Shown piece by piece: positions 10,444 through 19,706 of a stretch of 64,000 nucleotides of DNA. Positions within the stretch are counted from its first letter, which is position 1. Each line of letters begins with the position of its first letter. The DNA is from Albidovulum inexpectatum. Its GTDB lineage: Bacteria; Pseudomonadota; Alphaproteobacteria; Rhodobacterales; Rhodobacteraceae. Location: NCBI RefSeq assembly GCF_002927635.1, contig NZ_PRDS01000002.1:186001-250000 (forward strand), given 5' to 3'. The notes under the pieces were generated by a model. The model saw only the letters and a program-made list of their open reading frames with translations. It had not been told where the DNA came from and searched no databases. Both the position numbers and the translations under genes were made by a program.

Positions 10444-10866
10444 CTAGTCGTCGCGATGCACGCGTTCGCGGCGCTCGTGGCGCTCTTGCGCCTCCAGCGT
10501 CATGGTCGCGATCGGGCGGGCATCCAGCCGTTTCAGGCTGATCGGTTCGCCGGTGACCTCGCAATAGCCATATTCGCCGTTCTCGATCCGACGCAGGGCC
10601 GCGTCGATCTTGGCGATCAGCTTGCGCTGCCGATCGCGGGTGCGCAGCTCTATCGCGCGGTCCGTTTCCTCGCTGGCACGGTCGGCGAGGTCGGGAACGT
10701 TGCGTGCACTTTCGGCCAAGGCGTCCAGGGTTTCAGCCGACTGGGCCAGGATCTCTTCCTTCCATGCGATCAGCTTGCGCCGGAAATATTCCAGCTGCCT
10801 TTCGTTCATGAACGGCTCATCCTCGGCCGGGCGATAGTCGTCTGGCAGGAAAACCTCTGGTTTCAT
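10444..10866 (-). CDS. dksA: RNA polymerase-binding transcription factor DksA, single-cysteine type
   Basis: DksA enters the secondary channel of RNA polymerase and with ppGpp tunes rRNA and amino-acid promoters. The 140-residue protein (start ATG 10866, with GAGGGAG seven bases upstream) has the coiled coil with the tip residues D59, D62 and A64 in the PDLADRA motif. The globular domain keeps the zinc-finger spacing but only one of the four cysteines: C102, T105, T123, A126. This C-T-T-A form is known from Rhodobacter. An in-frame ATG at 10917 also has a good ribosome binding site (AGGGAG) and would add 17 polar residues, so the start is uncertain. Divergent from the MoxR operon. Confidence 0.93.
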   Translation of the reverse strand: MKPEVFLPDDYRPAEDEPFMNERQLEYFRRKLIAWKEEILAQSAETLDALAESARNVPDLADRASEETDRAIELRTRDRQRKLIAKIDAALRRIENGEYGYCEVTGEPISLKRLDARPIATMTLEAQERHERRERVHRDD

Positions 10867-11039
10867 CTTCTCTCCCTCTTGCCCCTGAAACGTGCTGCTT
10901 GAATCACTTTTCGACATCCAAAACTCCCTGGCGCTGCATTAAAGCAACGCGGGCGCCATGTCACTATATCAATGCGGTTACTTGCGGCATTTTCATGTCA
11001 CCGTTACAACCTGACGCATCACAATCGGGGACATGCATC

Positions 11040-11882
11040 GTGGTCAGGTTCGAAGGCACGGAACACTATGTCGCGACCGAAGACCTGAAGGTCGCGGTCA
11101 ATGCCGCGATCACGCTGGAACGGCCATTGCTGGTCAAGGGCGAACCCGGCACCGGCAAGACCGAACTGGCGCGTCAGGTCGCGTCGGCGCTTGGCATGCC
11201 GCTGATCGAATGGCACGTCAAATCCACCACCAAGGCGGCGCAGGGACTTTACGAATACGACGCGGTGTCGCGGCTGCGCGACAGCCAGCTGGGCGATCCG
11301 CGCGTCAATGATGTGCGCAACTATATCCGCAAGGGCAAGCTGTGGCAGGCCTTCGAGGCCGACCAGCGCGTCGTCCTGCTGATCGACGAGATCGACAAGG
11401 CCGATATCGAGTTTCCCAACGACCTGCTGCAGGAACTCGATCGGATGGAATTCTTCGTCTACGAAACCGGCGAAACCATCCGCGCCAGGCACCGCCCGGT
11501 CGTCATCATCACCTCGAACAACGAAAAGGAACTGCCCGACGCCTTTCTTCGCCGGTGCTTTTTCCACTTCATCCGCTTTCCCGATGCCGAGACTCTGGCC
11601 CGCATCGTCGAGGTCCATTTCCCCGGTATCAAGCCGTCATTGCTGTCCACCGCGCTGACCCAGTTCTTCGAGATCCGCGAAACGCCGGGGCTGAAGAAAA
11701 AGCCCTCGACGTCGGAAGTTCTCGACTGGCTGAAACTGATCCTGGCCGAGGACCTGTCGCCCGAGGAGCTGAAGCGCGACCCGCACAGCCTGCTGCCGCG
11801 TCTTCATGGCGCCCTGTTGAAGAACGAACAGGACGTGCAATTGTTCGAGCGCCTGGCTTTCATGGCGCGCCGACGCGGTTGA
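11040..11882 (+). CDS. MoxR-family AAA+ ATPase
   Basis: A 280-residue AAA+ ATPase of the MoxR class, chaperone-like enzymes that work with a von Willebrand factor A partner on metal-enzyme or envelope targets. Walker A GEPGTGKT is at residues 34-41 and Walker B LLIDEID near 113-119; a sensor/arginine-finger region follows around FLRRCFFHF. The GTG at 11040 (start VVRFEGTEHYVATEDL) is chosen because family members begin at this sequence and GGGGA lies eight bases upstream; longer in-frame readings run into the dksA promoter region. It is the first gene of a close-packed run containing a VWA protein at 13.5 kb, its expected partner. Cytoplasmic. Confidence 0.9.
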   Translation: MVRFEGTEHYVATEDLKVAVNAAITLERPLLVKGEPGTGKTELARQVASALGMPLIEWHVKSTTKAAQGLYEYDAVSRLRDSQLGDPRVNDVRNYIRKGKLWQAFEADQRVVLLIDEIDKADIEFPNDLLQELDRMEFFVYETGETIRARHRPVVIITSNNEKELPDAFLRRCFFHFIRFPDAETLARIVEVHFPGIKPSLLSTALTQFFEIRETPGLKKKPSTSEVLDWLKLILAEDLSPEELKRDPHSLLPRLHGALLKNEQDVQLFERLAFMARRRG

Positions 11883-11887
11883 CCGGG

Positions 11888-13312
11888 GTGGCCGGCCTTC
11901 CATGGGCCTGCCGCACGGCCCGCGCGCAGCAGACGCTGGCCAGGGGTCTGGTCGCCTCGCTTCTTTCCGCCCTTTCGCTTGCCGCGTGCTCGGTGCCGGA
12001 GGATCGCCCGGCCGAAGGCACGGAGAATACGGCCGTTCCCCTGCCCCCCATGCGCGTCTTTGGCGAAATCCGCGCCGAGCCGCCCTCGCGCGCGAATGCC
12101 GACATGGTGCGCGATTTCCTCGACCTGTCATTTGCCCTGGAGAGCGGGCGCGCCCTGCCCGTTCTTTCGCGGTTCGAGCGGCCGATCACCATCCGCATGA
12201 GCGGCCCGGTTCCGCCGACCGCGCCGCGTGATCTGAAACGGCTCGTGTCGCGCCTGCGCAGCGAGGCCGGGCTGCAAGTGTCCCTTGGCGACATCCCCGG
12301 TGCGGAAATCACCGTCGAGTTCATACCCAGCCGCAATCTGCGACGGGCCGTTCCCTATGCGGCCTGCTTCGTTGTGCCAAATGTCTCGTCCTGGGCCGAA
12401 TACAGACGGGCGCCGCGCGCGCGCGTCGACTGGGCGAATGTCACCCTGCGCGAACGCGCCGCGGTGTTCATCCCGTCGGACGCGGCGCCGCAGGAAATCC
12501 GCGACTGCCTGAACGAAGAGCTCGCCCAGGCGATCGGACCATTGAACGATCTCTATCGCCTGCCGGATTCCGTGTTCAACGACGACAACATGCACACGGT
12601 CCTGACCGGGTTCGACATGCTGATGCTGCGTGCCTATTACGCGCCCGAACTGCGTTCCGGCATGACACGCGAGGAAGCCGCACGCCGACTGCCCGCGGTC
12701 CTGGACCGGCTGAACCCGCGTGGTCGTGCCGTTCCACCGCGACCTGTGGCCCCCACGCCCCGCGCCTATGTGGACGCAATCCAGCGCGCTCTGGGCCCCG
12801 GGTCCAGTCCGGCACAAAGACGGCGCGCGGCGGCCGAGGCGGTGGCGATCGCAGCGCGCAGCGGCTGGCGGGATGGTCGCGCGGCCTTTGCCTGGCTCAG
12901 CTATGGACGGGTGGTGCTGGACAAGGATCCCGAAACCGCGTTCACGGCCTTCCTTCAGTCGGCGCGGATCGCGCGGGCCGATCCCCTGCTGGAGCTCCAT
13001 GCCGCCCATGCCGAGCTGCAACTGGCGCTCTTTGCCCTGGCCAATGGCGATCCGCGAACCTCGCTGGCACTGACGGAACGCGCCATTCCACCCGCGACAC
13101 GCGACCAGAACGCCGCCCTTCTGGCCAATCTTCTGATGGTCAGGGCCGAGGCACTGGAAGAACTTGGCCGCGTCAACGAGGCGCGGGCCGCGCGGCTCGA
13201 CTCGCTGGGATGGGCGCGCTATGGCTTTGGCGCGCAGGTCGAAATCGCGGCGCGATTGGTTCAGCGCCCGAATGCCGACCCTACAGCCGCGACCGACCGG
13301 GCCGGGCCATGA
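11888..13312 (+). CDS. DUF2927-type lipoprotein
   Basis: A 474-residue predicted lipoprotein. The N-terminus is a signal sequence ending in a lipobox (LSLAACS, Cys about residue 33), so it should sit in the periplasm attached to a membrane. The central part (about 90-260) resembles DUF2927, with AACFVVPNVSSWAEYRRA and the Glu-rich DCLNEELAQAIGP segment, which could be a metal site. The C-terminal third looks like helical repeats of TPR/Sel1 style. GTG 11888 is chosen; TTG 11879, overlapping the moxR stop, is possible. No strong ribosome binding site is visible, so translation probably depends on coupling to moxR. Function unknown. Confidence 0.75.
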   Translation: MAGLPWACRTARAQQTLARGLVASLLSALSLAACSVPEDRPAEGTENTAVPLPPMRVFGEIRAEPPSRANADMVRDFLDLSFALESGRALPVLSRFERPITIRMSGPVPPTAPRDLKRLVSRLRSEAGLQVSLGDIPGAEITVEFIPSRNLRRAVPYAACFVVPNVSSWAEYRRAPRARVDWANVTLRERAAVFIPSDAAPQEIRDCLNEELAQAIGPLNDLYRLPDSVFNDDNMHTVLTGFDMLMLRAYYAPELRSGMTREEAARRLPAVLDRLNPRGRAVPPRPVAPTPRAYVDAIQRALGPGSSPAQRRRAAAEAVAIAARSGWRDGRAAFAWLSYGRVVLDKDPETAFTAFLQSARIARADPLLELHAAHAELQLALFALANGDPRTSLALTERAIPPATRDQNAALLANLLMVRAEALEELGRVNEARAARLDSLGWARYGFGAQVEIAARLVQRPNADPTAATDRAGP

Positions 13313-13340
13313 ACCATCACCGCATCAGACGAGGACATCC

Positions 13341-13505
13341 ATGATCTTCTTCCCCGCCATCATCGCAGGTTTCCTGATCGGCTGGGTCCGCGCGGCACGG
13401 CGCGGCGGCAACCGGCTTGACCGGCTGCAATATGCGGGCGTTCACGCGATAATCTTTGCCATACTGGGGCTGTTCGCGACGATCATCATCCAGAGAATGA
13501 ACTGA
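13341..13505 (+). CDS. small membrane protein in the moxR run
   Basis: A 54-residue protein with two hydrophobic helices (about residues 2-18 and 34-50) joined by a basic loop, likely an inner-membrane hairpin. ATG 13341 has GAGGAC upstream at a good distance. It follows the DUF2927 lipoprotein gene by 28 bases and precedes the VWA gene by 5 bases, so it is almost certainly in the same transcript. I do not recognise a family. In this position it could anchor or assist the MoxR/VWA pair at the membrane, but that is inference. Confidence 0.75.
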   Translation: MIFFPAIIAGFLIGWVRAARRGGNRLDRLQYAGVHAIIFAILGLFATIIIQRMN

Positions 13506-13510
13506 AGGCG

Positions 13511-14692
13511 ATGTTCCTGCGCTTCTTCGAAACCCTTCGCAAGACCGGCGTTCCGGTCTCGCTGCGCGAATACCTTGGGTTTCTCGAGGGCGTTCTGGCC
13601 GGTCTTGTGACCTATGACATCGAAGGTTTCTACTACCTTGCGCGCACGGCGATGGTAAAGGATGAACGCCATCTGGACAGGTTCGACCGCGCCTTTGCCG
13701 AAACCTTCAAGGGGCTGGAAACGATCGGTGCCGAACAGGTCATCCAGGCGCTGGACCTGCCCGAAGAATGGTTGAAGAAACTGGCCGAAGCCACTCTGAC
13801 AGAAGAGGAAAAGGCGCGCATCGAATCGCTTGGCGGCTTCGACAAGCTGATGGAAACCCTGAAGAAGCGGCTGGCCGAGCAGAAGGGCCGGCATCAGGGG
13901 GGCTCGAAATGGATCGGAACGGCGGGGACGTCTCCGTTTGGCGCCTATGGCTACAATCCCGAAGGGGTCCGGATCGGGCAGGACGAAAGCCGCCACCGCC
14001 GCGCCGTCAAGGTCTGGGACAAGCGCGAGTTTCGCGATTTCGACGACAATGTCGAGCTGGGCACACGCAATATCAAGGTTGCGCTGAGACGCCTGCGCCG
14101 CTGGGCACGCGATGGCGCGGCCGAAGAACTGGATCTGGACGCGACCATCCGCGTGACGGCCGAACACGGCTATCTTGACGTTCAGACCCGGCCGGAGCGA
14201 CGCAACGCCGTCAAGGTTCTTCTGTTCCTCGACGTGGGCGGCAGCATGGACCCCCATATTCGCGTGGTCGAAGAGCTGTTCAGCGCCGCGCGGGCGGAAT
14301 TCAAGCACCTGGAACACTACTACTTTCACAACTGCCTGTATGAATTCGTCTGGCGCGACAATCGCAGACGCTGGGACGCGCGGATCCCCACCTGGGAGGT
14401 GCTGCGGACCTTTGACGCGGACTACAAGTGCATCTTTGTCGGCGATGCGTCGATGAGCCCCTACGAGATCGCCATGCCGGGCGGCGCCAACGAGCACTGG
14501 AATGACGAAGCCGGTCAGGTCTGGCTGGCGCGTGCCCGGGACCACTGGCCCGCCAATGTCTGGCTGAACCCCGTGCCGCAGGCGCATTGGGACTACACGA
14601 CCTCGATCGGCATGGTCCGCGAGATCTTCGAGGATCGGATGTTCCCGCTGACACTGGAAGGCATCACGCAGGCGATGAAGGTGCTGACATGA
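13511..14692 (+). CDS. VWA domain protein of the CoxE family, MoxR partner
   Basis: A 393-residue cytoplasmic protein. The N-terminal 200 residues are helical and charged; the C-terminal part is a CoxE-type von Willebrand factor A domain with the metal-ion site LLFLDVGGSMDPH. The pattern is D241-V-G-G-S245, so the usual DxSxS has Gly at the third position. Such proteins act with MoxR ATPases, as in CoxD/CoxE maturation of CO dehydrogenase or RavA/ViaA in E. coli. No CO dehydrogenase genes are here, so the client is unknown. It is preceded by the small membrane-protein gene with a 5-base gap and overlaps the next gene by four bases (ATGA at 14689). Confidence 0.88.
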   Translation: MFLRFFETLRKTGVPVSLREYLGFLEGVLAGLVTYDIEGFYYLARTAMVKDERHLDRFDRAFAETFKGLETIGAEQVIQALDLPEEWLKKLAEATLTEEEKARIESLGGFDKLMETLKKRLAEQKGRHQGGSKWIGTAGTSPFGAYGYNPEGVRIGQDESRHRRAVKVWDKREFRDFDDNVELGTRNIKVALRRLRRWARDGAAEELDLDATIRVTAEHGYLDVQTRPERRNAVKVLLFLDVGGSMDPHIRVVEELFSAARAEFKHLEHYYFHNCLYEFVWRDNRRRWDARIPTWEVLRTFDADYKCIFVGDASMSPYEIAMPGGANEHWNDEAGQVWLARARDHWPANVWLNPVPQAHWDYTTSIGMVREIFEDRMFPLTLEGITQAMKVLT

Positions 14693-15051
14693 AGGATCTT
14701 CGGCTTCTGTGGCGACGCCATCGCGTCACCGTGCTGGCCTTTGGGCTGGCGCTGGCCGTGGCCCTGTTTTTTGCCGTGCGCCTGATCCTGTCGGCGATCT
14801 ACTGGGCTGACCCCAGCCACCGTGACCAGCATCCGGAAGCATGGATGACGCCGGGCTATGTCGCGCACAGCTGGCATGTGCCGCGCGAAGCGCTTGTGCA
14901 ATATCTTGACATTCCGCCCGAACTGAAGCGGCCCGCCACGATCGAGGAGATCGCACGGGCGCGCGGCGTCGGTGTCGATCAGGTCATCCGCGAAGTCGAG
15001 GCAGCCCTTGCCGAATTGCGCGCCAGCGCCCCGCCGCCCGGAGGTCAATGA
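14689..15051 (+). CDS. single-span membrane protein of unknown function
   Basis: A 120-residue protein with one hydrophobic helix at about residues 13-35 after a basic start, then a soluble part. The soluble part contains WMTPGYVAHSWHVPREALVQ and a helical segment like a short HTH (IEEIARARGVGVDQVIREVE). The start overlaps the VWA gene (ATGA) and its end overlaps dedA (ATGA), so all three are translationally coupled. The topology suggests a periplasmic C-terminal domain of about 80 residues. I do not know its function; co-conservation with a VWA protein would make it a candidate component of the MoxR module. Confidence 0.75.
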   Translation: MKDLRLLWRRHRVTVLAFGLALAVALFFAVRLILSAIYWADPSHRDQHPEAWMTPGYVAHSWHVPREALVQYLDIPPELKRPATIEEIARARGVGVDQVIREVEAALAELRASAPPPGGQ

Positions 15052-15668
15052 TGACCGACTGGCTGCTGGATTCGCTGACCGATTACGGGACCGCGGCATT
15101 GTTTGCGATCACCTTTGCATCCTGTCTCGCCCTGCCGGTTCCGGCCTCGTTCGCAATGCTGGCGGCGGGCGCTTTCGCGGCCTCGGGCGATCTGGCATTG
15201 CTGGCCGCGCTGCTGGCGGCTTTTCTGGGGGCCGTGGCGGGCGACCAGACGGGATTCGCTTTGGGGCGCATCGGAGGGCCGGTCCTGATCGCACGCCTGT
15301 CGCGCGGACCACGCCGCCGTGCGGCTCTGGACCGGGCGCGCGCGATGCTGCTGCACCACGGGGGCAAGGCGATCTTTCTTACGCGCTGGCTGTTCAGCCC
15401 CGTCGGCCCCTGGGCCAATCTGGCCGCCGGAGCGGGCGGCATGGCATGGGTGCGATTCACCCTTGCCGGGATCCTGGGCGAAGCGGTCTGGGTGGGGCTT
15501 TACACCGGGGCTGGCTGGGTCTTCGCCGGCAACCTGATGGCTGCCTATGACCTGATCGGCTCGACGCTTGGACTGATCGGGGCGCTGGCGGCCGCGATCC
15601 TGCTGGGCCTGTGGCTGAACGCGCTAAGACGCCGTCCATCTTCTGGCACCCTTTCTCATCCGCGCTAG
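15048..15668 (+). CDS. DedA family membrane protein
   Basis: A 206-residue inner-membrane protein of the DedA/SNARE-associated family, some members of which act as lipid scramblases/flippases or affect proton-motive-force homeostasis. It shows re-entrant segments near the N-terminus (LALPVPASFAMLAAGAFAA) and the conserved FLTRWLFSPVGPWANLAAG motif near residues 106-124, with basic residues ahead of it. The start overlaps the previous gene by four bases, placing it at the end of the moxR-VWA run. Which lipid it moves, if any, cannot be told. It is 18 bases upstream of an M48 protease gene that may be cotranscribed. Confidence 0.88.
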   Translation: MMTDWLLDSLTDYGTAALFAITFASCLALPVPASFAMLAAGAFAASGDLALLAALLAAFLGAVAGDQTGFALGRIGGPVLIARLSRGPRRRAALDRARAMLLHHGGKAIFLTRWLFSPVGPWANLAAGAGGMAWVRFTLAGILGEAVWVGLYTGAGWVFAGNLMAAYDLIGSTLGLIGALAAAILLGLWLNALRRRPSSGTLSHPR

Positions 15669-15686
15669 CGGGCCCATATTGCAAGC

Positions 15687-16379
15687 ATGCTGAAGTTCAC
15701 CCCCATCCTGCTGGCCCTGCTTTACGGGTTTGCGATGTACCATTTCTCGGTCTGGCGCACCCGGCGCGAGCTGGATGCAAGATCGACCGATCTGGCCGAT
15801 CCGCGCCTTCTGTCCGTATGTGACCGGCTGGCCCGCGCGGTGGGGGTCGATCGCATACCCGTGCGGATATACGAAATCGAACCGGTCAACGGACTTGCCG
15901 ATGCCGACGGGCGGATCTTCATAACGCGCGGCTTCTATCGCAAGTTCGTCGAAGGCATCGTCACGGCCGAAGAAATGGCCAGCGTCATCGCGCATGAGCT
16001 GGGCCATGTCGCCTTGGGCCATTCCCGCCGGCGTATGATCGACTTTTCGGGCCAGAATGCGATCCGGGTCGCGCTGATGACGGTTCTGGGGCGTTTCCTG
16101 CCGGGGATCGGACCGTGGATTGCGGGGATGCTGACCTCGCTTCTGGCCGCGCGCCTCAGCCGGCAAGACGAATTCGAGGCCGATGAATGGGCCTCGGCCG
16201 TTCTGGTCAAGGCCGGGATCGGCACGGCGCCACAGAAATCGCTGTTTGCCAAGCTTGAGCGTCTGACCGGCGGCGGGGGCGGCGTACCCGCCTGGATGAT
16301 GAGCCATCCCCGAACCGATCAACGCATCCGCGCGATCGAGGAAAACGAGGCCCGATGGGGACTGACGGGCAAGGAATGA
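15687..16379 (+). CDS. M48 family zinc metalloprotease
   Basis: A 230-residue peptidase of the M48 (HtpX/Oma1-like) family. The zinc motif HELGHVALGH puts ligands at H103 and H107 with catalytic E104; the third ligand is E164 in DEFEADEWA. An N-terminal hydrophobic helix (about residues 5-21) anchors it in the inner membrane, and a second hydrophobic stretch lies at about 128-157. Such enzymes take part in envelope quality control. The gene starts 18 bases behind dedA on the same strand, so a common transcript with the MoxR/VWA run is possible. Length is short compared with HtpX (about 290), closer to the single-anchor type. Confidence 0.87.
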   Translation: MLKFTPILLALLYGFAMYHFSVWRTRRELDARSTDLADPRLLSVCDRLARAVGVDRIPVRIYEIEPVNGLADADGRIFITRGFYRKFVEGIVTAEEMASVIAHELGHVALGHSRRRMIDFSGQNAIRVALMTVLGRFLPGIGPWIAGMLTSLLAARLSRQDEFEADEWASAVLVKAGIGTAPQKSLFAKLERLTGGGGGVPAWMMSHPRTDQRIRAIEENEARWGLTGKE

Positions 16380-16437
16380 CCCCTCTTTTCGCGGCCCGTG
16401 TTCTGGCATAGATGGAAAGGGTCACGGGAACCGAACC

Positions 16438-16860
16438 ATGCGCAAGACGATCCTTCAGCGCTGCGAGGCCAGGGGCCTTCGCATGACGGCGCAACGCCGC
16501 GTCATCGCGCATGTTCTGGAAACGTGTGACGATCACCCCGATGCCGAGCTTCTGTACAATCGCGTATCGGCGGTCGACCCCCGCATTTCGCTTGCAACGG
16601 TTTATCGCACCCTGAAACTTCTGGACGAAGCCGGAATCCTGGAAAAGGTCGATTTCGGAGACGGGCGTGCACGCTACGAGGATGCGCAGCGCGCGCATCA
16701 CGACCATCTGATCGACGTCACCACCGGCGAGGTGATCGAATTCGTGGACCCCGAGATCGAGGAACTGCAGGAGAGGATCGCCCGCAAGCTGGGCTATCGC
16801 CTGCAGGGCCACAGGCTGGAACTGTTCGGGGTTCCGATCAAGGACGAATCGGCGGAGTAA
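16438..16860 (+). CDS. fur: Fur-family metalloregulator (Fur/Mur type)
   Basis: A 140-residue metal-responsive repressor. The N-terminal winged helix contains RGLRMTAQRRVIAHVLE and the recognition helix region ISLATVYRTLKLL. The dimerisation domain begins with the His cluster AHHDHLID at about residue 81. The CxxC zinc motif that follows HHDHL in E. coli Fur is absent (HHDHLIDVTTGEV), a feature of alphaproteobacterial Fur/Mur proteins, which often sense manganese. No iron or manganese transporter genes are next to it, so whether it acts as Fur or Mur is open. It stands just 3 bases before an EamA transporter gene and likely shares its transcript. Confidence 0.88.
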   Translation: MRKTILQRCEARGLRMTAQRRVIAHVLETCDDHPDAELLYNRVSAVDPRISLATVYRTLKLLDEAGILEKVDFGDGRARYEDAQRAHHDHLIDVTTGEVIEFVDPEIEELQERIARKLGYRLQGHRLELFGVPIKDESAE

Positions 16861-16863
16861 CTG

Positions 16864-17748
16864 ATGGGCAGCGTGCGCGGCATCCTTCTGGTGCTTCTTT
16901 CCATGGCGATGTTCTCGGTCGAGGATGCCTTGATCAAGACATTGTCGCAGACCATGCCGATCGGCCAGATCATGGCCATGCTGGGGCTGGGCGGTTCGAT
17001 CGTGTTCGCGGCATTTTCGCGTGGCCGGATCCGGGCCATGCTGTCGGCCCTGGCCCATCCGGTGGTCCTGTGGCGCAGCCTGGGCGAGGCGGCGGCGGCG
17101 ATCACCTTCATCGCGGCGCTGTCGATGGTGCCCCTGTCCACGGTCGCGGCGGTGTTTCAGGCCACGCCGCTTGCGGTGACGGCGGGCGCGGCGCTTGCCT
17201 TCGGCGAGCGGGTGGGCTGGCGGCGCTGGCTTGCCGTCATCGTGGGCTTTGCGGGCGTCCTCATGATCATACGCCCCGGCCTCGAGGGGTTTCGCCCCGA
17301 ATCCCTGCTGGTCGTCATAACGGTCTTTGCCATCGCGATGCGCGATCTGGTGACGCGACGCATACCCGAACAGATCCCTTCGACGGCCGTTTCCTTCCAC
17401 GGCTTCGCGGCGGTCTTCGTGGCAGGGCTTGTACTGTTGGCCGCAGGGGATGCGCCGGTTTCGCCCACCCCCGGCGGCTGGCTGCTGATCCTGGGCGCGA
17501 TCGCCTGCGGGACGACCGGATACCAGGCCATCGTCGCCGCCATGCGCGGGACCGATGCCTCGGCCCTGATGCCCTTCCGCTATGCCCGGCTGGTGTTTTC
17601 GCTGCTGATCGGCGTGACGATCTTTGGCGAACAACCCGATGTCATGACCCTGTCCGGGGCGGCGGTGATCATCGCCGCGGCCTTCTATACCTATCAACGC
17701 GAACGGTGGCTTGCGCTGCAGGCGCGGGCACGGCTGGGCACCGCATGA
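16864..17748 (+). CDS. EamA/DMT superfamily exporter
   Basis: A 294-residue inner-membrane protein with about ten predicted helices in two EamA repeats (roughly residues 3-135 and 145-285). The repeat start motifs are visible as MAMFSVEDALIKTLSQ and, in the second half, GTTGYQAIVAAMRGTDASAL. Family members export amino acids, nucleosides or other small metabolites by proton exchange; the substrate here is unknown. The start is 3 bases after the fur stop codon, implying a two-gene transcript. Whether metal levels control it through Fur is not evident; I see no clear Fur box upstream of fur. Confidence 0.88.
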   Translation: MGSVRGILLVLLSMAMFSVEDALIKTLSQTMPIGQIMAMLGLGGSIVFAAFSRGRIRAMLSALAHPVVLWRSLGEAAAAITFIAALSMVPLSTVAAVFQATPLAVTAGAALAFGERVGWRRWLAVIVGFAGVLMIIRPGLEGFRPESLLVVITVFAIAMRDLVTRRIPEQIPSTAVSFHGFAAVFVAGLVLLAAGDAPVSPTPGGWLLILGAIACGTTGYQAIVAAMRGTDASALMPFRYARLVFSLLIGVTIFGEQPDVMTLSGAAVIIAAAFYTYQRERWLALQARARLGTA

Positions 17749-19098
<1,350 letters not shown>

Positions 19099-19120
19099 TT
19101 TGGCAAGCTGACCGTTCGGT

Positions 19121-19148
19121 GCCGCGCCGGGCGCGATCCCGGCGCGGC
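19121..19148. terminator. GC hairpin between convergent eno and PIN-domain gene
   Basis: An 11-bp perfect stem GCCGCGCCGGG / CCCGGCGCGGC with a 6-base loop. No T tract follows on either strand, so it may act as a weak terminator or as an mRNA-stabilising 3' end for eno. Confidence 0.55.
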
Positions 19149-19157
19149 TGGCCCGGA

Positions 19158-19706
19158 TCAGCCCCGGCGCTCCAGCGCCTTGCCAAGCCGCGGCAGGCCT
19201 GCGCGCTTCAGCAGGCCGCGCACGGGCTGCGGCGCGCCTGAAAGCCGCTCGGCGGTCGCGCGGACCTGTTCGACAGCGCCGGCGACGGCGGCCGGGGCGG
19301 AATTGTAAAGGTTCAGAAGGAACGGGTCAGGATGTTCTGCCCGCAGGCCATGCTGCTGAAGGACCCGGCCCGGGAAATCCGAAAGGTTGAAGGTCACGAT
19401 CACCTCGGCCTTGCCGACGATCGCCGTCGCCAGAACATGGCGGTCGCCCGGATCCGGCAGCCACAGGCGGGCGTCTTCCTCGGCCGTCTTGGGCACGGCG
19501 GCCCGTGGCCACGCCCTGCGCAGGGCCACGACTTCACCGCGCGCGACCGTCTCGGCCCCCGGGCCAAGCTTTACGGTCGCCCGGGCCCATTCCTCGAGAA
19601 TGCGCTCGGACCACAGCGGCTGATACAGGCCCGCCTGCGCAACACCGATCAGGATCTCGCGCAGGACGGTCGGGTACAGCACGCAGGCATCAAGGACGGC
19701 CCGCAT
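19158..19706 (-). CDS. PIN domain protein (RSP_2648-like), putative ribonuclease
   Basis: A 182-residue protein with a PIN nuclease fold. Acidic residues that would bind the catalytic metal are visible: D6 in VLDACVL, E38/E39 in ILEEWARA, D85/D88 in PDPGDRHVLATA and D110 in FNLSDFP. It resembles VapC-type toxins, but no antitoxin gene is adjacent. Instead its start overlaps the stop codon of the upstream methyltransferase gene (TGATG at 19704-19708), so the two are translationally coupled. A ribonuclease acting on tRNA, rRNA or mRNA is the family expectation; the target is not known. The convergent neighbour is eno. Confidence 0.8.
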   Translation of the reverse strand: MRAVLDACVLYPTVLREILIGVAQAGLYQPLWSERILEEWARATVKLGPGAETVARGEVVALRRAWPRAAVPKTAEEDARLWLPDPGDRHVLATAIVGKAEVIVTFNLSDFPGRVLQQHGLRAEHPDPFLLNLYNSAPAAVAGAVEQVRATAERLSGAPQPVRGLLKRAGLPRLGKALERRG

